42,024 nucleotides of DNA. It comes from a virus. This document shows positions 30,275-38,745 of this stretch, piece after piece; the stretch's first letter is position 1, and every line of letters begins with the position of its first letter. Below the pieces are notes generated by a model. The model was given only the letters and a program-made list of their open reading frames with translations, ran no database searches and was not told the DNA's origin. Location of the stretch: IMG/VR virus record IMGVR_UViG_3300023284_000483, positions 1 through 42,024 of that record. One strand, written 5' to 3'. The translations under genes were made by a program, and so were the position numbers.

Positions 30275-32973
30275 TGGCTGAATTTGCAGAAGGATTTGAT
30301 ATTCAGGCGGCGAGAGACGCCGGGGCTACGGATGCCCAGATAGCTGATTTTCTCGCTGTGGGATCGGAGTTTGATATTGAAACCGCTAGGCAAAACGGTA
30401 TTGACGATTCGCAAATCTCTAATTTCCTTGTTACCGGGCAGCAACCAGAAAGGGTTGGCGTCGGCGGCGCGTTTGGTGGTGGTGCAACACGTGGCGTTTC
30501 AACCATTCTTGGTGCGCCTGTAGATGTTGCATCAGGTGTGCTGAATATTGGGGCTGGGTTGATTGAAAAAGGCGCTGAAGCGGTTGGCGCTGATATTGAT
30601 CTTGGCCGCATTGAGCGACCTATAGGTGGCAGCGAGAGAATTCAGGAAGATATTGAAGGTTTGACCGGCGGCAGGCAATTTGAGAACATCCAAGCCCTTC
30701 CAAAAGAAAGCCGCATAGCCGCTAAAGCCGGTGAAGTGGTCGGCGCCTCTGGTCCGTTCGCGCTTACGCCGCTTGCGTTAGCCAGGACCACTGTTCGCGG
30801 CGGAGCGATTTTTGGTCCCATACTTACCGCAGCAAGAAACACCCCGACCGCCTTCGCTATCACGGAGGCAGGGGGCATTACTGGAGCCGCCGGTGGTGCC
30901 GCTCTGGCTGAAGCCGCCGATCCTGGGGATGTTGGGACAGCATTCTTCGCGGAGGTTACGGGTGGGCTTATAAACCCACTAGGGCTTGCTGGTCGGGTTT
31001 TTGGCGGAGCAAAAAATCAACTTCTCACAACCATTGGAAGTTTCACAAAAACAGGCAGACAGGCGCGCGCCGCAGAAATCATACAGGCCATTGTTGCGGA
31101 GGCTGGAGAAGACCCGAAAGAAATTGTGAGGATTCTGTCGCTTGCAGGGCGAAAGCCAGGCACTGCCGGACAATTGAGCGGAAGTGTTGGCCTCGTGGCA
31201 CTTGAAAGAAAGCTTGCTGCGTCAAATCCTAAATTCTCGAATAAATTCCAAGAAGGCATTGAGGAATCACTTATCGGGCTAAGACGGTCTATCGATGCGC
31301 TTTCCGCAACAGGAGATCCCGCGGCGCTTGCGACGGCTGCGCGACTAAGAGAGCGATATTTCGATGAAATTTTCACCAGGCTGATTGACGATGCGGAATC
31401 GAAAGCCATTTCAGCGCGAGTTGCTGCGCCCGGGGACGTTGCCGGACAGGGTGTTCGAGTAGAAGCCGCTCTTCAGGAGTCCTTAAGCAATGCGAGAACT
31501 GCGGAAACTGCTTTGTGGGACAAAATACCTAAAAATGAGCCGATTACACTTCTTCCCTTGGCGAATGCTGAAGGCGCCGGATTGGCAACCAGAACGCAAG
31601 CGGCCTTGTCTCGATTGCTGCCTGAAGAGGTTTCGTCTCTTGGCCCGGGCATCAAAGCTGCCGAGCGAATATCCCGAGACGGCGTGACAACCAGTGGGGA
31701 ACTGTTGAAACTTCGCCGCAGAGCGTTAGCTGGTGCAAGGCAGGCCAGATCAACCAAAAACTTCACAGAGGCTGGTGTTTTGGACGAGGTAGCCGCAGGC
31801 GCTCTTGATGATCTATCAGTCCTTTCTGGCACAGAGGTCGACGTTGCAAGAGAGTTTTCATCTGCCCTAAATGACCGTTTTACCCGCTCATTTGGCGGCA
31901 AGGGATTAGCCACCACAGGAACCGGCGAACGGCGAATCACGCCAGAACTTTTACTCGAAAGAGCCTTTGGAGGTGGAAAAACGCGGGGGGCAACACAATT
32001 TAGAGAATTGCGCGAGGCCGGGGCGTTTCCAGAAGGTTCTCCGTTTGGCGGCGTTATAAGAAACGAGCAAGAAAGCTTCCTGGTGGACGCTGCGGCTAAA
32101 ACGACCGATCCATCAGGCGCTGTGAATCCTGAAAAACTCCAGAAATTTATCGCTGATAATTCCGAAATACTTGATGAATTTCCAGGGTTGAGGACAAGGC
32201 TTTCAAACGCGGCAACAGCAGAGGTGGCATTCAGGGAGACGCAGACAACCGTTGCAACGTCAAAAAAGGCTCTTCAGAAAGAGTCTTTTGCCCGCCTCAT
32301 TGGTGTGGAGAGGCCGGCACCTGTGATCGGCGCCGCGCTTCGCGGCCCTAACCCAATTGCTGATTTCCGGTCTATGGCCTCTGTTGCTAGAGAGGGCGGA
32401 GAGGCTTCTGTGGGGGGACTCCGCGCAGGGGTTATGGATTTTATGATGAGCAAGGCCACGGGAGCAAACGGCTTACCAGATATGGGCAAGTTGAGAACAG
32501 CCCTGACTGAGCCTCTTGGTAAAGGAAAAGCGAATATTCTTCAGGTGATGCGGGCTGAGAAAATTATCGACGCCGACTCAGCAAAACGCCTTGAAAGCCT
32601 GCTGGACGATGCCACAAAGATTGATAATGCAATAAAATCGTCCCGCCAATTGGATCAGGTTATCGATGATCCGAATGCCCTGTTTGATTTGGTGGTGAGA
32701 ATTACCGGCGCGAACGTTGGATCTGCTGCGGCTATCGGAGGTTCGGGTTCTTCGTTAATCGCGGCGCAGCGTGGGTCAAAGTTCGCGAGAGACATTTTTG
32801 AAAAATTGCCCGGCACAAGGATTACGGAGGTTCTGATCGAAGCCGCAGAAAACCCCAAATTAATGGCGCTGCTGCTTGAAAAGCCCAGCACTGTAAAAAG
32901 AGCCGCCGACATTAGCAGGCAAATAAATTCATTCTTAATTGGGGCCGGTATTGTGTCTCAGGAGGAAGAGTAA
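30274..32973 (+). CDS. Large internal virion/injection protein (gp16-like)
   Basis: 899 residues. Two copies of a short N-terminal motif (DIQAARDAGATDAQIADFLA, then DIETARQNGIDDSQISNFL) form a tandem repeat. A Gly/Ala-rich, possibly membrane-active zone follows (about 60-250), and the rest is long helices. Place and size suit the last ejection protein before the tailspike, as gp16 in P22. Function by position. Confidence 0.75.
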   Translation: MAEFAEGFDIQAARDAGATDAQIADFLAVGSEFDIETARQNGIDDSQISNFLVTGQQPERVGVGGAFGGGATRGVSTILGAPVDVASGVLNIGAGLIEKGAEAVGADIDLGRIERPIGGSERIQEDIEGLTGGRQFENIQALPKESRIAAKAGEVVGASGPFALTPLALARTTVRGGAIFGPILTAARNTPTAFAITEAGGITGAAGGAALAEAADPGDVGTAFFAEVTGGLINPLGLAGRVFGGAKNQLLTTIGSFTKTGRQARAAEIIQAIVAEAGEDPKEIVRILSLAGRKPGTAGQLSGSVGLVALERKLAASNPKFSNKFQEGIEESLIGLRRSIDALSATGDPAALATAARLRERYFDEIFTRLIDDAESKAISARVAAPGDVAGQGVRVEAALQESLSNARTAETALWDKIPKNEPITLLPLANAEGAGLATRTQAALSRLLPEEVSSLGPGIKAAERISRDGVTTSGELLKLRRRALAGARQARSTKNFTEAGVLDEVAAGALDDLSVLSGTEVDVAREFSSALNDRFTRSFGGKGLATTGTGERRITPELLLERAFGGGKTRGATQFRELREAGAFPEGSPFGGVIRNEQESFLVDAAAKTTDPSGAVNPEKLQKFIADNSEILDEFPGLRTRLSNAATAEVAFRETQTTVATSKKALQKESFARLIGVERPAPVIGAALRGPNPIADFRSMASVAREGGEASVGGLRAGVMDFMMSKATGANGLPDMGKLRTALTEPLGKGKANILQVMRAEKIIDADSAKRLESLLDDATKIDNAIKSSRQLDQVIDDPNALFDLVVRITGANVGSAAAIGGSGSSLIAAQRGSKFARDIFEKLPGTRITEVLIEAAENPKLMALLLEKPSTVKRAADISRQINSFLIGAGIVSQEEE

Positions 32974-34997
32974 TGGCCGGAAATATGATTAATAACCCCC
33001 GACCCCAATTTCTTGACGGCAATGGCGACCCCTTTGCGCTCGGAACGCTCAGCTTTTTTGAAGATGCTGCCCGTGCAACACCTCTGGACACTTTTTCTGA
33101 TGCCGATCTCGCTGCTGGCAACGTCAATCCTAACCCTATCATATTAGATTCCGCCGGGCGCCCTGCCAACGGCGGCACAGAGATACCCATATTCCTCCAG
33201 CAACAGGCATATTATGTGGTGCTGAAAAACGCCGCTGGGACAGAAATATGGGATGCTGGCAATGTTTCCAACATCCTGCAAGTCGATATAACAGGCGTCC
33301 CAGAGGCTGATACTTACGCCGCACTCACAGCTTTAACAAAAGCGTCTCTGACTGACTTAACGGTTTATCAGGTCAATGGCAGAACCGCAAAAGGCGACAT
33401 AGAGCCAGTCAGTTTCCTATGGAATGCAGCATCAAGCGCTACCGCGAATGCGGGCACTATTATTGCATCAGATGAAGGCGGGGCTACCGGCCGCTGGTTA
33501 ATGCTTTTTAATGGATCGCTTAACCCAAAGTGGTTTAACGCCAAAGGTGACGGATCTACGGATGATTCTACCGCTGTGCAGGCTGCCATTGATTATGCGG
33601 AAACCCTAGTTGGAGCAGAAATATTATTTGAAGCAGACAACATTTTTCTTTTTGGCAGCGGGCTTACAGTTACCTCAGCCAACATTCGCCTGAAAGGTGG
33701 TGGGCCATCATCTATTTTGAAGATGAGCGCCGCTGTTCCGCATATGTTCACGCTAACTTCCGCACATGGTTTCGGACTGGACAGTTTGAGATTTGAAGGC
33801 GCGGCAACATCGGATGCAACAGATCAATATGTTGTTTTCACCCAGACCGCCAATCCATCAAGAGAGGGAACTGTCACAAATTGCGAGATCGGCGGGCCTA
33901 ACGGAACCACAGCGATGAATAATGGATTCATCATAGATACCGGGAGCAATGATTGGTATTTTGCCAACAACGATTTTCAACTTCTAATTGGGAACACTTC
34001 GGGGCATGGCTATGCAATCATTACAGATAGTTTGCGCTGTCGCATTATTGGAAACAATCATTCTGCTGCAACAGGCAATGGAAGACATGGCACTTATCTC
34101 ACTATCGGGGCTAAATATTGTAGTGTTGTAGGCAATCACTATGTAGGTTTTGAAAGTTCTGCCATTACATTGCAGGCAACCGCTGCACAAGCCGGGGTGA
34201 ATTTTAATATAATTGTTGGTAATACGGTAGACACTTCAAACAATCTTTTTGCCAATGATGGTGCGATTGCGCTTCTGGGCAATTGTAATTTCAATACATT
34301 TGATTCCAATATCATCACAAATTCCGGTGGTCACGGTTACTACATAGGCGGATCATTCAGTGGCACTGGGCAGGCCACGGATAATTCAATTACTGGCGGC
34401 AGCATAAGTCTATCACAGAGAAACGGCATACGAATCGCGGGACCGCTAAGAACAAAAATAATTGGCGTTCATGTTGCTGACAGCGATCAGGCTGCTGCTG
34501 GCAATGCAGATATTCTGCTGGTGAAAGATCAGTCTGTGGTGCAGACCGCAGCAGATACTCACATCACCGGCTGTTCCACCAAATCGGGATCAAGTGCTGA
34601 CGCTGCCTTTGAAATTGATCCGACCGTAACGGTTCCAACCGGAACAGTGTTGAATGGCAATGATTTTCCCATTGCAACAAATTTCAGCGTTGAAACCAAC
34701 GGCGTTACTGATGTCCTGATTGATGGAAAACTGCTTTTCAAGACAACCCATGATTTTCCCTCTGCCGCCGCAAATACAACTATTTCGCAGACTTTTACAG
34801 TCCCGGGGGCTAACATTAATGATGTTGCCACGGTTCAAGTCAAGAGTCTAACTAACGGATTGGTCCCTTATGCACAGGTTTCGGCTGCCAATACAGTCAA
34901 AGTTTACATGAGCAACGTAACCACGGGAGCATTGGACAACGCCAATAGTGACTTGACCATATGGGTACAGAGAAGTCTGGAAGATTCGGATATATAA
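32973..34997 (+). CDS. Tailspike, head-binding domain plus beta-helix
   Basis: 674 residues. Residues 1-105 follow the P22 tailspike head-binding pattern (NPRPQFLDGNGDPFALGTLS, then ILDSAGRPANGG, QQQAYYVVLKNAAGT). Residues about 183-215 start the spike: WFNAKGDGSTDDSTAVQAAI, a pectate-lyase-like entry. A right-handed beta-helix follows to about 530, then a C-terminal beta domain. Likely binds and may cleave surface polysaccharide. Confidence 0.9.
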   Translation: MAGNMINNPRPQFLDGNGDPFALGTLSFFEDAARATPLDTFSDADLAAGNVNPNPIILDSAGRPANGGTEIPIFLQQQAYYVVLKNAAGTEIWDAGNVSNILQVDITGVPEADTYAALTALTKASLTDLTVYQVNGRTAKGDIEPVSFLWNAASSATANAGTIIASDEGGATGRWLMLFNGSLNPKWFNAKGDGSTDDSTAVQAAIDYAETLVGAEILFEADNIFLFGSGLTVTSANIRLKGGGPSSILKMSAAVPHMFTLTSAHGFGLDSLRFEGAATSDATDQYVVFTQTANPSREGTVTNCEIGGPNGTTAMNNGFIIDTGSNDWYFANNDFQLLIGNTSGHGYAIITDSLRCRIIGNNHSAATGNGRHGTYLTIGAKYCSVVGNHYVGFESSAITLQATAAQAGVNFNIIVGNTVDTSNNLFANDGAIALLGNCNFNTFDSNIITNSGGHGYYIGGSFSGTGQATDNSITGGSISLSQRNGIRIAGPLRTKIIGVHVADSDQAAAGNADILLVKDQSVVQTAADTHITGCSTKSGSSADAAFEIDPTVTVPTGTVLNGNDFPIATNFSVETNGVTDVLIDGKLLFKTTHDFPSAAANTTISQTFTVPGANINDVATVQVKSLTNGLVPYAQVSAANTVKVYMSNVTTGALDNANSDLTIWVQRSLEDSDI

Positions 34998-35045
34998 CAA
35001 CTGTGGTTATGTTTGGCTCCGCAGCGACGAAAAAAAGGACAAGCG

Positions 35046-35501
35046 ATGGAACTCTATCAAACCAGACTGCTTGACGACGGCGAGGCAACGCTCGGGCTGC
35101 TGCAATTGCCGAGAGACAACTGCTTTACCCTCGAAGACCAGGAGCAGCCCGAGGGCGTCAAGGTTGACGGGGAGACGCGAATCCCTGCAGGAAGGTATGA
35201 GATCATCAAGCGCACCCATGGGCGCTTCTATGAGGCATACAAGGCGCGGTGGGGCCATGCCTGGGCTCTGGAGATTGCCGATGTGCCGGGATTCACAGAT
35301 ATTTTGATCCATACCGGCAACAAAGACCAACACACGTCCGGTTGCCTGCTAGTCGGATACGGCGCCGATATCTCTGGCGAGGCGGAAATCTCTCGATCAC
35401 GGCCCGCCTATGAAATGGTTTTTGAGACGATCTACCGCGCGTTCTCGCAAGGGGAGCGTGTTTGGATTACAATAACCAACGAAGGGACTAGCTATGTTTG
35501 A
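35046..35501 (+). CDS. DUF5675 protein, possible lysis enzyme
   Basis: 151 residues. IPAGRYEIIKRTHGRFYEAY and DILIHTGNKDQHTSGCLLVG are diagnostic for DUF5675. H89 and C100 in the second motif resemble the H...[S/T]-x-G-C arrangement of L,D-transpeptidases (YkuD), so a role in peptidoglycan is possible. It holds the place where an endolysin is expected, and no other one is seen. AAGGACAAGCG ahead of the ATG. Confidence 0.8.
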   Translation: MELYQTRLLDDGEATLGLLQLPRDNCFTLEDQEQPEGVKVDGETRIPAGRYEIIKRTHGRFYEAYKARWGHAWALEIADVPGFTDILIHTGNKDQHTSGCLLVGYGADISGEAEISRSRPAYEMVFETIYRAFSQGERVWITITNEGTSYV

Positions 35502-35649
35502 TCTCATATGGAATCCAATTGGAATGCTCATCGTGGGCGTCGTGCTGGGCGTGCTGTTTGATGAATTCTTTACCACCAAATTCGCCTGGTTGCGGGCAGA
35601 AGGCCGCGAAGCGCTTGGTGATTTGAAAGCAAAATTGAAGGGAAATTGA
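35494..35649 (+). CDS. Small membrane protein, 51 aa (lysis region)
   Basis: One membrane helix, PIGMLIVGVVLGVLFDEFF, then a charged tail with REALGDLKAKLKGN. Overlaps the DUF5675 end by 8 bases. Could be a lysis accessory protein; no family is recognised. Confidence 0.6.
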   Translation: MFDLIWNPIGMLIVGVVLGVLFDEFFTTKFAWLRAEGREALGDLKAKLKGN

Positions 35650-35650
35650 C

Positions 35651-35710
35651 ATGCCCAAACACACCCCAAAAGAACGCAAAAAACCGAAGAAAAAGGGGAA
35701 GAAGAAATGA
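35651..35710 (+). CDS. Lys-rich 19-aa peptide (putative)
   Basis: The frame MPKHTPKERKKPKKKGKKK has 10 Lys and 1 Arg in 19 residues and overlaps the holin start (ATGA at 35707-35710). AAGGGA lies ahead of its ATG. Its 3' end doubles as the purine-rich ribosome site of the holin. Could be a real peptide or a coupling leader. Confidence 0.45.
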   Translation: MPKHTPKERKKPKKKGKKK

Positions 35711-35943
35711 CTGGCGGCGCTCAAGACCCCAATCGGTACAAGTACACCCGGGCTTTTGCCGGCGCGGCGTTGGGCGCCTCAATTGCCTTGCTCGCATTTT
35801 TGATAGCGGCAGTGGCTGTCAAGCCTGCCCTAGCGGAAGCCTACGCTCAGATTTCCGGGCTTCTTGGAACAGGGTTCGTCACTCTTGGCGGCATCATCGG
35901 CGCATATATGGGGCTGTCGAATAAATGGGGGAAGGGCGAATGA
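35707..35943 (+). CDS. Putative holin, two membrane helices
   Basis: 78 residues with two hydrophobic helices, about 16-38 (FAGAALGASIALLAFLIAAV) and 49-69 (ISGLLGTGFVTLGGIIGAYM), separated by a short loop and ending in a charged tail (NKWGKGE). This is the form of class II holins, which open the inner membrane at lysis. Position between the DUF5675 and spanin genes agrees. Coupled starts on both sides. Confidence 0.7.
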   Translation: MTGGAQDPNRYKYTRAFAGAALGASIALLAFLIAAVAVKPALAEAYAQISGLLGTGFVTLGGIIGAYMGLSNKWGKGE

Positions 35944-36113
35944 TTAATTACAAATCATGGGCGCTTGATCTTTGTTCTTTGCTGGATGAGATAGAAGCGC
36001 ATGAAGATGACGAGGGCAAGGTTGCGGAGCTTTTGGCTCACCGCTTCGAGATAGCGCGGAACCAAGGTTTTAATGTTGTTATTGAAGGTCCCGCAGAGGT
36101 AGGTCACGCATGA
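35940..36113 (+). CDS. Small soluble protein, 57 aa
   Basis: ATGA overlaps with the holin and the i-spanin genes. Acidic helical sequence: ALDLCSLLDEIEAHEDDEGK, then ELLAHRFEIARNQG. Function not recognised; possibly a lysis modulator by position. Confidence 0.55.
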   Translation: MINYKSWALDLCSLLDEIEAHEDDEGKVAELLAHRFEIARNQGFNVVIEGPAEVGHA

Positions 36114-36559
36114 ACACACTTCTCGATTTTGGCAGTAAGGCGCTGGGCGCCGCGGTGCTGGTTATTGTCATTTTGTGGGGGCTGAATAAGCTTGTCGACC
36201 TGTCTTTCGACAACGGGCACCTGACGGCCACAATCGAGTTCAAAGATAGCCTCAAGGAATTGGAAACCACGATGCGAGTGGAGACGGCCAGGATCGTGAA
36301 GGATGCTACCGATGAACGGGATGTTAAGATTGCAGAGCGGGATGCAGAAGTAAAAGGATTGATCGATGCGCGAAATGCAGACAGAGAACAATCTCTCAGG
36401 GACGCTATTGCGAACCCTCAGAATTATGAGCGTGATTTTGCTTGCGACATTAAGCGCGGCATGTGGCGAGCGTACGGTGAGGATTTTAACGATCCCGGTT
36501 GTGCCGGATATAAACCCTCCGCCAGCGCCAGAGAGAGTGCAGCCAGTCAGCCTCAGTGA
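36110..36559 (+). CDS. i-spanin (Rz-like)
   Basis: 149 residues. An N-terminal membrane helix (LGAAVLVIVILWGLNKLVDL, about 12-31) and then a long charged periplasmic helix (VKDATDERDVKIAERDAEVK). This is an inner-membrane spanin. An out-of-frame lipoprotein gene begins within it (36408), as in Rz/Rz1 pairs. Together they fuse the outer and inner membranes at lysis. Confidence 0.8.
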   Translation: MNTLLDFGSKALGAAVLVIVILWGLNKLVDLSFDNGHLTATIEFKDSLKELETTMRVETARIVKDATDERDVKIAERDAEVKGLIDARNADREQSLRDAIANPQNYERDFACDIKRGMWRAYGEDFNDPGCAGYKPSASARESAASQPQ

Positions 36560-36899
36560 TGGTGATAACGTCGGGATAGTCACGCTTGGCCATGACCGCG
36601 CTGAAGTTCTGATAAGAGCCTGCGATGAATATGCTGAGATCGGCACCGAAGGCGATACCCACGCGACCATAGAAGATTGGCAATTGGACTTTCTTCTCCA
36701 AACCAAGGAAGAGGCTTGCGATTGGGAGCTAACCGGATTTCTTCACTCCACAGGCATTGATTTCAGGGATTATTGGGACAAGCTAACGGCGTCATACGCC
36801 GGGGCATTTGACCACATCGAAGCGTTGGAAAAAATGTTTGCAGAATTCAAACGAATGGCGCGAGATCAGGCCGAAGCCATAGACAAAATCGGTCAATAA
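36408..36899 (+). CDS. o-spanin lipoprotein (Rz1-like), extended
   Basis: 163 residues from a TTG at 36408 (AGGGA ahead), giving n-region MRTLRI and lipobox LSAAC with lipid Cys at 19; ATG 36426 is an alternative but lacks the basic n-region. A Pro-rich stretch (PVVPDINPPPAPERVQP) is typical of Rz1. Unlike most Rz1 it runs far past the partner's stop (36559), with some 115 further helical residues. Overlaps the i-spanin gene by 152 bases in another frame. Confidence 0.75.
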   Translation: MRTLRIMSVILLATLSAACGERTVRILTIPVVPDINPPPAPERVQPVSLSDGDNVGIVTLGHDRAEVLIRACDEYAEIGTEGDTHATIEDWQLDFLLQTKEEACDWELTGFLHSTGIDFRDYWDKLTASYAGAFDHIEALEKMFAEFKRMARDQAEAIDKIGQ

Positions 36900-36915
36900 C
36901 CATTGGAGAAAGACA

Positions 36916-37062
36916 GTGAACAAATACCAGCACAAGACCCTTGAGGACGCTCTGAAGACGCTTTTCGCCCTTGGGCAGCACAATGCCGTCAAAATCATCG
37001 AAGACCTTATGAGGGCTTCACCGTCGTCCGGCGGCGGCAACGAACCAGACCCGCCAGAGTAA
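36916..37062 (+). CDS. Small protein, 48 aa
   Basis: GTG start with GGAGAAAGACA ahead. Helical first part (LEDALKTLFALGQHNAVKII), then SPSSGGGNEPDPPE at the end. TAATG overlap with the next membrane protein. Function unknown. Confidence 0.55.
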   Translation: MNKYQHKTLEDALKTLFALGQHNAVKIIEDLMRASPSSGGGNEPDPPE

Positions 37063-37517
37063 TGGACATCTACGCCACAACTTTCGGCGTTGTGACGCTT
37101 GCGCTATTGGTCTGGAGCTTTTGGCACGGAGCCACCAGGCTAATAGCTGCGGGCGTTCTGTTCCTGCAATGGGTGCTGTCGATCGGTTCACAATTAATCT
37201 TTGATGTGGAAACCCCGCTGGACGTTTATTGGGCTGCTGACGGCTGTTCCGCCATCCTGTTTATTACCATGTTCGTCAAAAGCAAATTTGAGGAATTGTG
37301 GCTTTACTGGATCGGGGTTTTATTCATCGGAATGATGGGGGCGCATGTTCTCTATGACGGCGGGCTACACGCATATTACCATTACTGGCTGATCACCCCC
37401 ATGTTCGCCGTGCAGATTTTAATTGTGCTGGTGAGGTTGGTGCGCGATGTTGTTGAAAGCTCTCATATTCATAATTCGTCTAATGGTATTTCTGGGCCTG
37501 GCGGCTTGGGCTCGTGA
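37062..37517 (+). CDS. Multi-pass membrane protein, 151 aa
   Basis: Four likely membrane helices: FGVVTLALLVWSFWHGA, LIAAGVLFLQWVLSIGSQLI, ADGCSAILFITMFV and LYWIGVLFIGMMGAHVLY, plus a further one (MFAVQILIVLVRLVRDVV). It resembles phage membrane proteins of the lysis region; role unknown. The last 22 residues (Ser/Gly/Asn-rich) overlap an alternative frame starting at 37447. Confidence 0.65.
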   Translation: MDIYATTFGVVTLALLVWSFWHGATRLIAAGVLFLQWVLSIGSQLIFDVETPLDVYWAADGCSAILFITMFVKSKFEELWLYWIGVLFIGMMGAHVLYDGGLHAYYHYWLITPMFAVQILIVLVRLVRDVVESSHIHNSSNGISGPGGLGS

Positions 37518-37605
37518 GATATACCATCATAAGCATGGTCGGCAGCGCCGTCGCAGTGGGCGGAAACGCGGCTCAGCCACCCCAAAGGATGGGGATTCTC
37601 CATGA
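37447..37605 (+). CDS. Alternative-frame small membrane protein (putative)
   Basis: 52 residues. Hydrophobic start ALIFIIRLMVFLGLAAWA, then a very basic tail (KHGRQRRRSGRKRGS). It overlaps the ends of the 151-aa and 68-aa frames. The helix followed by a positive tail is plausible for a true protein, but both other frames are also open. Confidence 0.35.
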   Translation: MLLKALIFIIRLMVFLGLAAWAREIYHHKHGRQRRRSGRKRGSATPKDGDSP

Positions 37606-37720
37606 ATATCTCTGGGACTGGTTGCCGGTGACTTACATGGACATCATCACCACGGTCGCGGCAGTGATAGGCATCATTGTTGGGATTCTGGCGATTGTGA
37701 AACACTTCCGGTCAGATTGA
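37514..37720 (+). CDS. Small membrane protein, 68 aa (last late gene)
   Basis: GTG start in a GTGA overlap. The C-terminal part has one clear membrane helix (DIITTVAAVIGIIVGILAIV) and a short basic end (KHFRSD). A shorter form from ATG 37589 (43 residues) is equally possible. It could be a second holin or pinholin-like protein by shape. Confidence 0.55.
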   Translation: MRYTIISMVGSAVAVGGNAAQPPQRMGILHEYLWDWLPVTYMDIITTVAAVIGIIVGILAIVKHFRSD

Positions 37721-37730
37721 CGGATCAATC
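37715..37730. terminator. Weak hairpin between convergent operons
   Basis: GATTGA-CGGA-TCAATC lies where the late operon and the leftward operon meet tail to tail (37720 / 37753). No T-run, so terminator activity is uncertain. No other terminator was seen here. Confidence 0.3.
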
Positions 37731-37752
37731 ATTGATGGCCTCCCTGCCTGCT

Positions 37753-37986
37753 TTATCTTGGATTTTTCCGGCGGTTGCGCCAGCCACATCTGATGAGGCT
37801 TTTCGCTTCACTTTTTGCCCAATCTTCGGCCTTAGTTCCGCTACTCGTTGCATTCCAAAACCCGCTCAACAAACGCTCTAATCTGTAGCAAAGGGCGCTT
37901 TCCATTTTTTCTACGTCACTCAACGCCGCATACTCTCTGCGTTCCGCCGCGCGTTTTTCCTTTATGCTTTCCCAATCACTCAGCAT
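37753..37986 (-). CDS. Small charged protein, 77 aa
   Basis: Last gene of the leftward operon. Helical and charged: IKEKRAAERREYAALSDVEK. Its start overlaps the upstream gene by 11 bases. No family is recognised. Confidence 0.55.
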   Translation of the reverse strand: MLSDWESIKEKRAAERREYAALSDVEKMESALCYRLERLLSGFWNATSSGTKAEDWAKSEAKSLIRCGWRNRRKNPR

Positions 37987-38410
37987 CTTTCACCTCCCTC
38001 TGTCCTTCCCGGCGCCGATGCCAATTTGAGCAAGCTGCTGCCGTGGTAATGATGTAGTGCAGACCCTTCTCGTGGTCGCCGTATCGGAATGCTTGCGTTG
38101 CCTTTGTGGTCAGATAGGCAATCACCCATAGCCAGTCCTCGTCGGTCTTGTTGGCGTCGTGGTCTTCTCCCCAACGCTTTCTTTGGTGGCCCGCTTCCTT
38201 CACGGCACCCTCAACAAAATCTCTCGTTTCCGGCATGTCCAACACCCCGCGTAGCTCGGCGTTCTCGGCCTCTATCTTCGCATAGTTCTCGGCTCTCTCC
38301 TTCGCCTCTGGCCCGGAAAATATAGCCATATAGACTTCGCCATCCCCGCCGATGCGTTCAACTCCCCATTCCCCGGGAGCGTTTTTTCGTTCTGAAATCT
38401 CGTAAATCAT
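37976..38410 (-). CDS. Phage conserved protein with MazG-like tail, 144 aa
   Basis: Residues about 80-135 (HQRKRWGEDHDANKTDEDWL, then WVIAYLTTKATQAFR, KGLHYIITTAAACSNW) match a domain common in phage early proteins that looks like an all-alpha, MazG-type metal-binding helical fold. A nucleotide-handling role is possible but unproven. ATGA overlap upstream. Confidence 0.7.
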   Translation of the reverse strand: MIYEISERKNAPGEWGVERIGGDGEVYMAIFSGPEAKERAENYAKIEAENAELRGVLDMPETRDFVEGAVKEAGHQRKRWGEDHDANKTDEDWLWVIAYLTTKATQAFRYGDHEKGLHYIITTAAACSNWHRRREGQREVKDAE

Positions 38411-38745
38411 TTCCCCGCCTCCTCGATCATGGCTTTGTAGATGCCCTCTGGTGTTGAAATTGTGGTTCCGCCGTATATTTTATGTGCCCATGCAGGGGCT
38501 CCATCATCCTTGTATTTCAGCGCGGCCTTGATCATTTTCTTGGTAGGCTCCTTTGGCACAACCACCAGCCCCGCCGCGTTGAGGGCAGCTATGGCGGTTT
38601 CAGCATGTCGTTGATGCTCGTGCCACAGAGGCCATGATCGAGTTAGATGGGGCTCATTCAAATCACCGTCCATATTTATGGCATCAGGGTCTTCGCCGGA
38701 ATCTTGGCAAAAGGCCCGCGCAATCACCTCTATGGGGTCAGTCAT
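38407..38745 (-). CDS. Phage conserved protein, 112 aa
   Basis: WPLWHEHQRHAETAIAALNA and VVVPKEPTKKMIKAAL are recurrent phage early-protein patterns (Ala-rich helix, a Val-Pro link, then another helix). Function unknown. Overlaps both neighbours by 4 bases. Confidence 0.7.
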   Translation of the reverse strand: MTDPIEVIARAFCQDSGEDPDAINMDGDLNEPHLTRSWPLWHEHQRHAETAIAALNAAGLVVVPKEPTKKMIKAALKYKDDGAPAWAHKIYGGTTISTPEGIYKAMIEEAGK

